From assembly GCF_003952225.1 (NCBI RefSeq), contig NZ_CP034437.1:4230501-4294500 (forward strand): 64,000 nt of DNA. The letters are read 5' to 3'. The stretch is from Paenibacillus albus. GTDB taxonomy: Bacteria > Bacillota > Bacilli > Paenibacillales > Paenibacillaceae. A program made the position numbers and the translations under genes. How positions within the stretch are numbered: the first letter of the stretch is position 1; each line of letters begins with the position of its first letter. This document shows positions 61,209 through 64,000 of this stretch, in pieces. The notes below the pieces were generated by a model. The model had not been told where the DNA came from. It ran no database searches and saw nothing but the letters and a program-made list of their open reading frames with translations.

Positions 61209-61300
61209 CCAGGTACGCGTCAAACACGAAACTGCCCGCAACTGAACGAAGGCAGCCGATCGCTTAGATTCGTCTGCCTATCGTCAGAGCCCAGATTCCA

Positions 61301-62167
61301 TCAGTTCTTACTTTTTATTGTTCGAAGGATGAAGGAGGAAAAGTCATTTGGCTTTCGACCTAATATCCAGGTTAGAACATTGGAATTGCCGACAGATCCA
61401 TGTTCATTGTAGTGCTGAAACATCTTTAATATTGTAGCTGCTTGGTAATCTCCCGTCCCGCGCTTTTTCAACTCTGCTGCGAGCATTTCATCTTGAGGCG
61501 TTTCAACTTTGATCTCATGGCCAAAATGCTGTTCCATTGCTGCTAGCATATCAGACAAAGATAAATTTTCAGGCCCGCAAATTTCATAGGTAGCCCATTT
61601 ATGTCCTGGACTAGTAAGAATGATTGCAGCTGCCTCGGCTAAGTCTTCTAAGTCAACCATGCCTATACGAGTTTCTGGAGTCGTAAAATACTTTTGTCTA
61701 AAGATACCTTGTTCACTAAGTAACTTCCAGGACTCGTGAATATTCTGCATCAATACCCCTGGCTGAATAATCGTGTAAGGGATACCTGAATTCACAAGAA
61801 GCTCCTCAACCATAAGTTTATTGTGATGGTGCGGCATCTCTTGAATTGCGGGATGGATGACGGAATGGAATACGAAATGTTCTACTTCGGCTAAGCGAGC
61901 TGCTTTTAATATCACTTGACCGATTTGAACTTCATCGGGATTCATAGCCGAACAAATGTGGTATACAGCCCTAACTCCAACAAATGCTTCGTTTACAGCC
62001 TTTTGATCCATCATATCTCCTGCAACTACTTCCATCTCACCTAATAACTTGATTTCCTCCATTTGTTCAGTTCTATGAACAAGAGCCCTTATTCGCTCTC
62101 CTTTAGAAAGTAAAGCTTTAATTACTGCACGACCAGTTTTCCCGTTCGCTCCAGTTATAAGAATCAT
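61301..62167 (-). CDS. NmrA-like NAD(P)-binding protein (atypical SDR)
   Basis: 288 residues. Rossmann motif ITGANGKTGRAV (about 4-15), SAMNPDEVQIG and HFVFHSVIHP (about 100), IIQPGVLMQN (about 130). It lacks the YxxxK catalytic pair, as in NmrA/HSCARG and the QOR-type NADPH sensors, so it may be a redox sensor or a quinone/ether reductase. ATG at 62167 is preferred because GGAGGG lies 9 nt upstream. Confidence 0.88.
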   Translation of the reverse strand: MILITGANGKTGRAVIKALLSKGERIRALVHRTEQMEEIKLLGEMEVVAGDMMDQKAVNEAFVGVRAVYHICSAMNPDEVQIGQVILKAARLAEVEHFVFHSVIHPAIQEMPHHHNKLMVEELLVNSGIPYTIIQPGVLMQNIHESWKLLSEQGIFRQKYFTTPETRIGMVDLEDLAEAAAIILTSPGHKWATYEICGPENLSLSDMLAAMEQHFGHEIKVETPQDEMLAAELKKRGTGDYQAATILKMFQHYNEHGSVGNSNVLTWILGRKPNDFSSFILRTIKSKN

Positions 62168-62301
62168 AAACATCATCCCTCCATGCTCGCTTTATAGTCG
62201 AAGCATACTGGATCTCATTTATTTATTCCAACGCATTTCATGTTATGTCCTTATTGATTAGAAGGAATGATTGATAAGAACGTACTTGAAAGTCATAAAT
62301 T

Positions 62302-62329
62302 AAAAAGGCAGCCGAATCGGCTGCCTTTG
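62302..62329 (-). terminator. Terminator of the beta-galactosidase gene
   Basis: AAAGGCAGCCG pairs with CGGCTGCCTTT around AAT; the minus strand continues into TTTTTAATT. Confidence 0.85.
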
Positions 62330-62357
62330 TTCATGCATCTGAATACTTCTAATTGAA

Positions 62358-64000
62358 TTACTCCATAAACGCTGCCGAATCCTCAAACCGGATAACGCCA
62401 GGTGCTTTGCCATCCGTTTCAAACATGATCACTTCGTTAATGCCCGCCTTCAGCAGCGGCGCAGGGATATACAGTCTGCGCTGCGGACCGATCTCCCAGA
62501 AGCGGCCAAGATTGAAGCCGTTAACGAACGCAACGCCTTTGCCCCATCCCGTGAAATCAAGGAAGGTGTCTGCAGGCTCGTCCACTTCAAGCTCGAAGCG
62601 ATAGAACGAAGGCGTGCCTTCGGCGTACGCTTTGGAATAATCGAGCAGCTCCAAGTTGTCCAGCGGAAGGGTATAATGCGTCCACCTGCTTTGGAAAGCC
62701 CCGTTGACGATAACTCCGCCTTTGATGCCCTTGGTTTGGCTGTTCATTTTGACCGAATAATTCACCCGTCCCATATTCTCGACGAGCACGGCTAGCTCGT
62801 TATCCGGCTCGGTCAGGTCGAAGGCTTCTGCGCCTTCCATCTCCAAGTCGTATTTGGTGAATAGCGGCTTCTGATTGATAAATACATTAGCCCGGTCGGT
62901 GCATTGAATCAATCGGAAATCCTCAATGCGCCTGTTCTTCCCGAGGTCCGTCGTATAAAGAAGGTAACCGGTGGACTGGTCCAACGCTTCCATCGTCAGC
63001 GGATATGGCGACTCCACCGGCACGGCCAGCAGATCCGCGACGGCAAACAACGATACCCGCTCCTTCGCCGTTACTTCCCCGAATGCTTTCTTGCGGATGA
63101 CCGTGGACAGCTCCACTTTCGGAAGCTCGACATATCGCGAGATGACCTCTTGGAACGCTTTATATTTAGGCGTAATCTCGCCCCATTCCGTCAGCAGCGC
63201 ATCATAATCGTACGATGTCGTATCCGGAGCAAGCTTCTCGTAATAGTTGGCTCCGCTCGTGAAGCCGAAGTTCGTTCCGCCATGGAACATGTAGATGTTG
63301 ACGCTGCCTTCTTCCAAGATGTCCGCGAGTTCACGCGCCGCGCTGTCGGCATCACGCGTCTGATGCTTGTCGTCTCCCCAAGCATCAAACCATCCGATCC
63401 AGAACTCCATTACCATCAGCGGCTTGACTTCGCCATGGAACGCCTTGAGCTTATTGAAATGCTCCTTGATGCCGGAGCCACAGTTGATTGTGGCAAGCGC
63501 AGCGTCTTGAATAGAGCCATTCTCCAGCATGTCATGCCAAGGTCCGTCGGAGGTAACAAGCGGTACGTTAACGCCGTGCCGCTTCATCATATCAGCCATT
63601 GCATACAAGTACGACTTATCGTTGCCGTAGCCGCCGTATTCGTTCTCCACCTGCATCAGAATAATAGGCCCTCCGCTGCCGATCTGCAGATCATTCGTTT
63701 CCTCGAAGAAACGAGCAAAATAACGGTCGATTGCATCTAGATATGGAGGATAGCTGAAGCGGAGCTTCATATCTCCATCCTTCAGGAGCCAGTATGGCAG
63801 TCCGCCAAACTCCCACTCGGCGCAGATGTAAGGGGATGGCCGCAAAATAACGTACAGCCCCAGCTCTCCCGCCGTTTGGATAAACTTCCTAACGTCAAGC
63901 ATGCCTTCAAAGTTAAACTCGCCTTCGCGAGGCTCATGCTTATTCCAAGGCACATACGTTTCGACGGTGTTGCAGCCCATTGCTTTAAGCTTCTCTAGCC
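62358..64000 (-). CDS. Beta-galactosidase, GH35 family, 5' end cut by the right window edge
   Basis: At least 547 residues seen; the reading frame stays open to the window end (LEKLKAMGCNTVETYVPWN), so the first about 40 residues are missing. Catalytic acid/base Glu is in MQVENEYGGYG and the nucleophile Glu in MVMEFWIGWFDAWG; MFHGGTNFGFTSGA is also diagnostic of GH35. The C-terminal beta-sandwich domains (WGKGVAFVNGFNLGRFWEIGPQRRLYIP) are typical. No signal peptide information. Probably hydrolyses beta-galactosides of plant oligosaccharides. Confidence 0.93.
   Translation of the reverse strand, partial: LEKLKAMGCNTVETYVPWNKHEPREGEFNFEGMLDVRKFIQTAGELGLYVILRPSPYICAEWEFGGLPYWLLKDGDMKLRFSYPPYLDAIDRYFARFFEETNDLQIGSGGPIILMQVENEYGGYGNDKSYLYAMADMMKRHGVNVPLVTSDGPWHDMLENGSIQDAALATINCGSGIKEHFNKLKAFHGEVKPLMVMEFWIGWFDAWGDDKHQTRDADSAARELADILEEGSVNIYMFHGGTNFGFTSGANYYEKLAPDTTSYDYDALLTEWGEITPKYKAFQEVISRYVELPKVELSTVIRKKAFGEVTAKERVSLFAVADLLAVPVESPYPLTMEALDQSTGYLLYTTDLGKNRRIEDFRLIQCTDRANVFINQKPLFTKYDLEMEGAEAFDLTEPDNELAVLVENMGRVNYSVKMNSQTKGIKGGVIVNGAFQSRWTHYTLPLDNLELLDYSKAYAEGTPSFYRFELEVDEPADTFLDFTGWGKGVAFVNGFNLGRFWEIGPQRRLYIPAPLLKAGINEVIMFETDGKAPGVIRFEDSAAFME

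Noticed and set aside
62904-63740. 278-codon plus-strand frame opposite the beta-galactosidase gene
   Set aside because: Antisense shadow of a GH35 gene with clear catalytic motifs; composition is Arg/His-rich and shows no domain.
1-64000. CRISPR arrays, tRNA/rRNA genes, insertion sequences, prophage or integrative-element ends
   Set aside because: No repeat-spacer pattern, clover-leaf sequence, transposase, integrase or att-like direct repeat was seen by eye; short degenerate copies could be missed.

Overview
The window looks like chromosomal DNA of an aerobic, endospore-forming Gram-positive of the Paenibacillus type. The evidence is two complete GerA/GerB/GerC germination operons, strong AGGAGG ribosome binding sites with frequent GTG/TTG starts, a copper-amine-oxidase-type stalk-domain exoprotein, DUF4309 (YjgB-like) exoproteins, and intrinsic terminators after most genes. 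I see no rRNA, tRNA, CRISPR array, insertion sequence or prophage. Both edges cut genes: an ABC-F ATPase on the left and a GH35 beta-galactosidase on the right.

Layout. 1-5.4 kb: frameshifted ABC-F antibiotic-resistance-type gene with an attenuator leader, a BcrAB-like ABC exporter, and a TetR/aldo-keto reductase pair. 5.4-13.6 kb: ketopantoate-reductase-like protein, a large membrane protein, then a stress module (ABM monooxygenase, pirin, Crp/Fnr regulator, RclA-like flavoenzyme, SDR). 13.8-22 kb: MDR dehydrogenase, AraC regulator, exported proteins, SDR, aldo-keto reductase, orphan solute-binding lipoprotein, SRPBCC protein, msrA remnant. 22.1-27.3 kb: a tightly coupled six-gene operon (acyl-CoA ligase, thiolase, two hot-dog/MaoC-type proteins, SDR, FabK/NPD-like flavoprotein). 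27.5-35.5 kb: two azoreductases, hydrolase, a second ABM/Crp module with an MFS exporter, and two DUF4309 paralogues. 35.6-39.4 kb: germination operon A-C-B. 39.5-43.2 kb: a four-gene cassette encoding a MACPF-like protein, a degenerate M23 protein, a P5-like muramidase-type protein and a membrane-anchored five-blade tachylectin-like protein. 43.4-51.8 kb: ABC-class ATPase, two MFS exporters under a TetR with shared operators, a sulfatase and small proteins. 51.9-56.4 kb: BmrCD-like heterodimeric ABC exporter and a cold-shock gene with a long leader. 57.6-61.2 kb: second germination operon (B-A-C). 61.3-64 kb: NmrA-like protein and the partial beta-galactosidase.

How the genes work together. 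The clearest regulatory structure is a dispersed Crp/Fnr-type regulon. Five near-identical palindromes (core CTGTAA-N6-TTACAG) precede the two ABM genes, the pirin-DUF-crp operon, the SDR and the MFS gene. In each, a -10-like element lies about 30 bp from the palindrome centre, which is class II activator geometry. The targets resemble an electrophile/quinone/reactive-chlorine defence set. The six-gene lipid operon could encode a full CoA-dependent two-carbon elongation cycle, or a ring/side-chain degradation route. The MACPF/lectin/muramidase cassette is the best candidate for an undescribed effector system.

Sequence decay is visible. Three genes (ABC-F, crp2, a DUF6199-like gene) each lack one base in a homopolymer, and TSUP permease, msrA and cupin fragments persist. 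The homopolymer cases could be sequencing errors.
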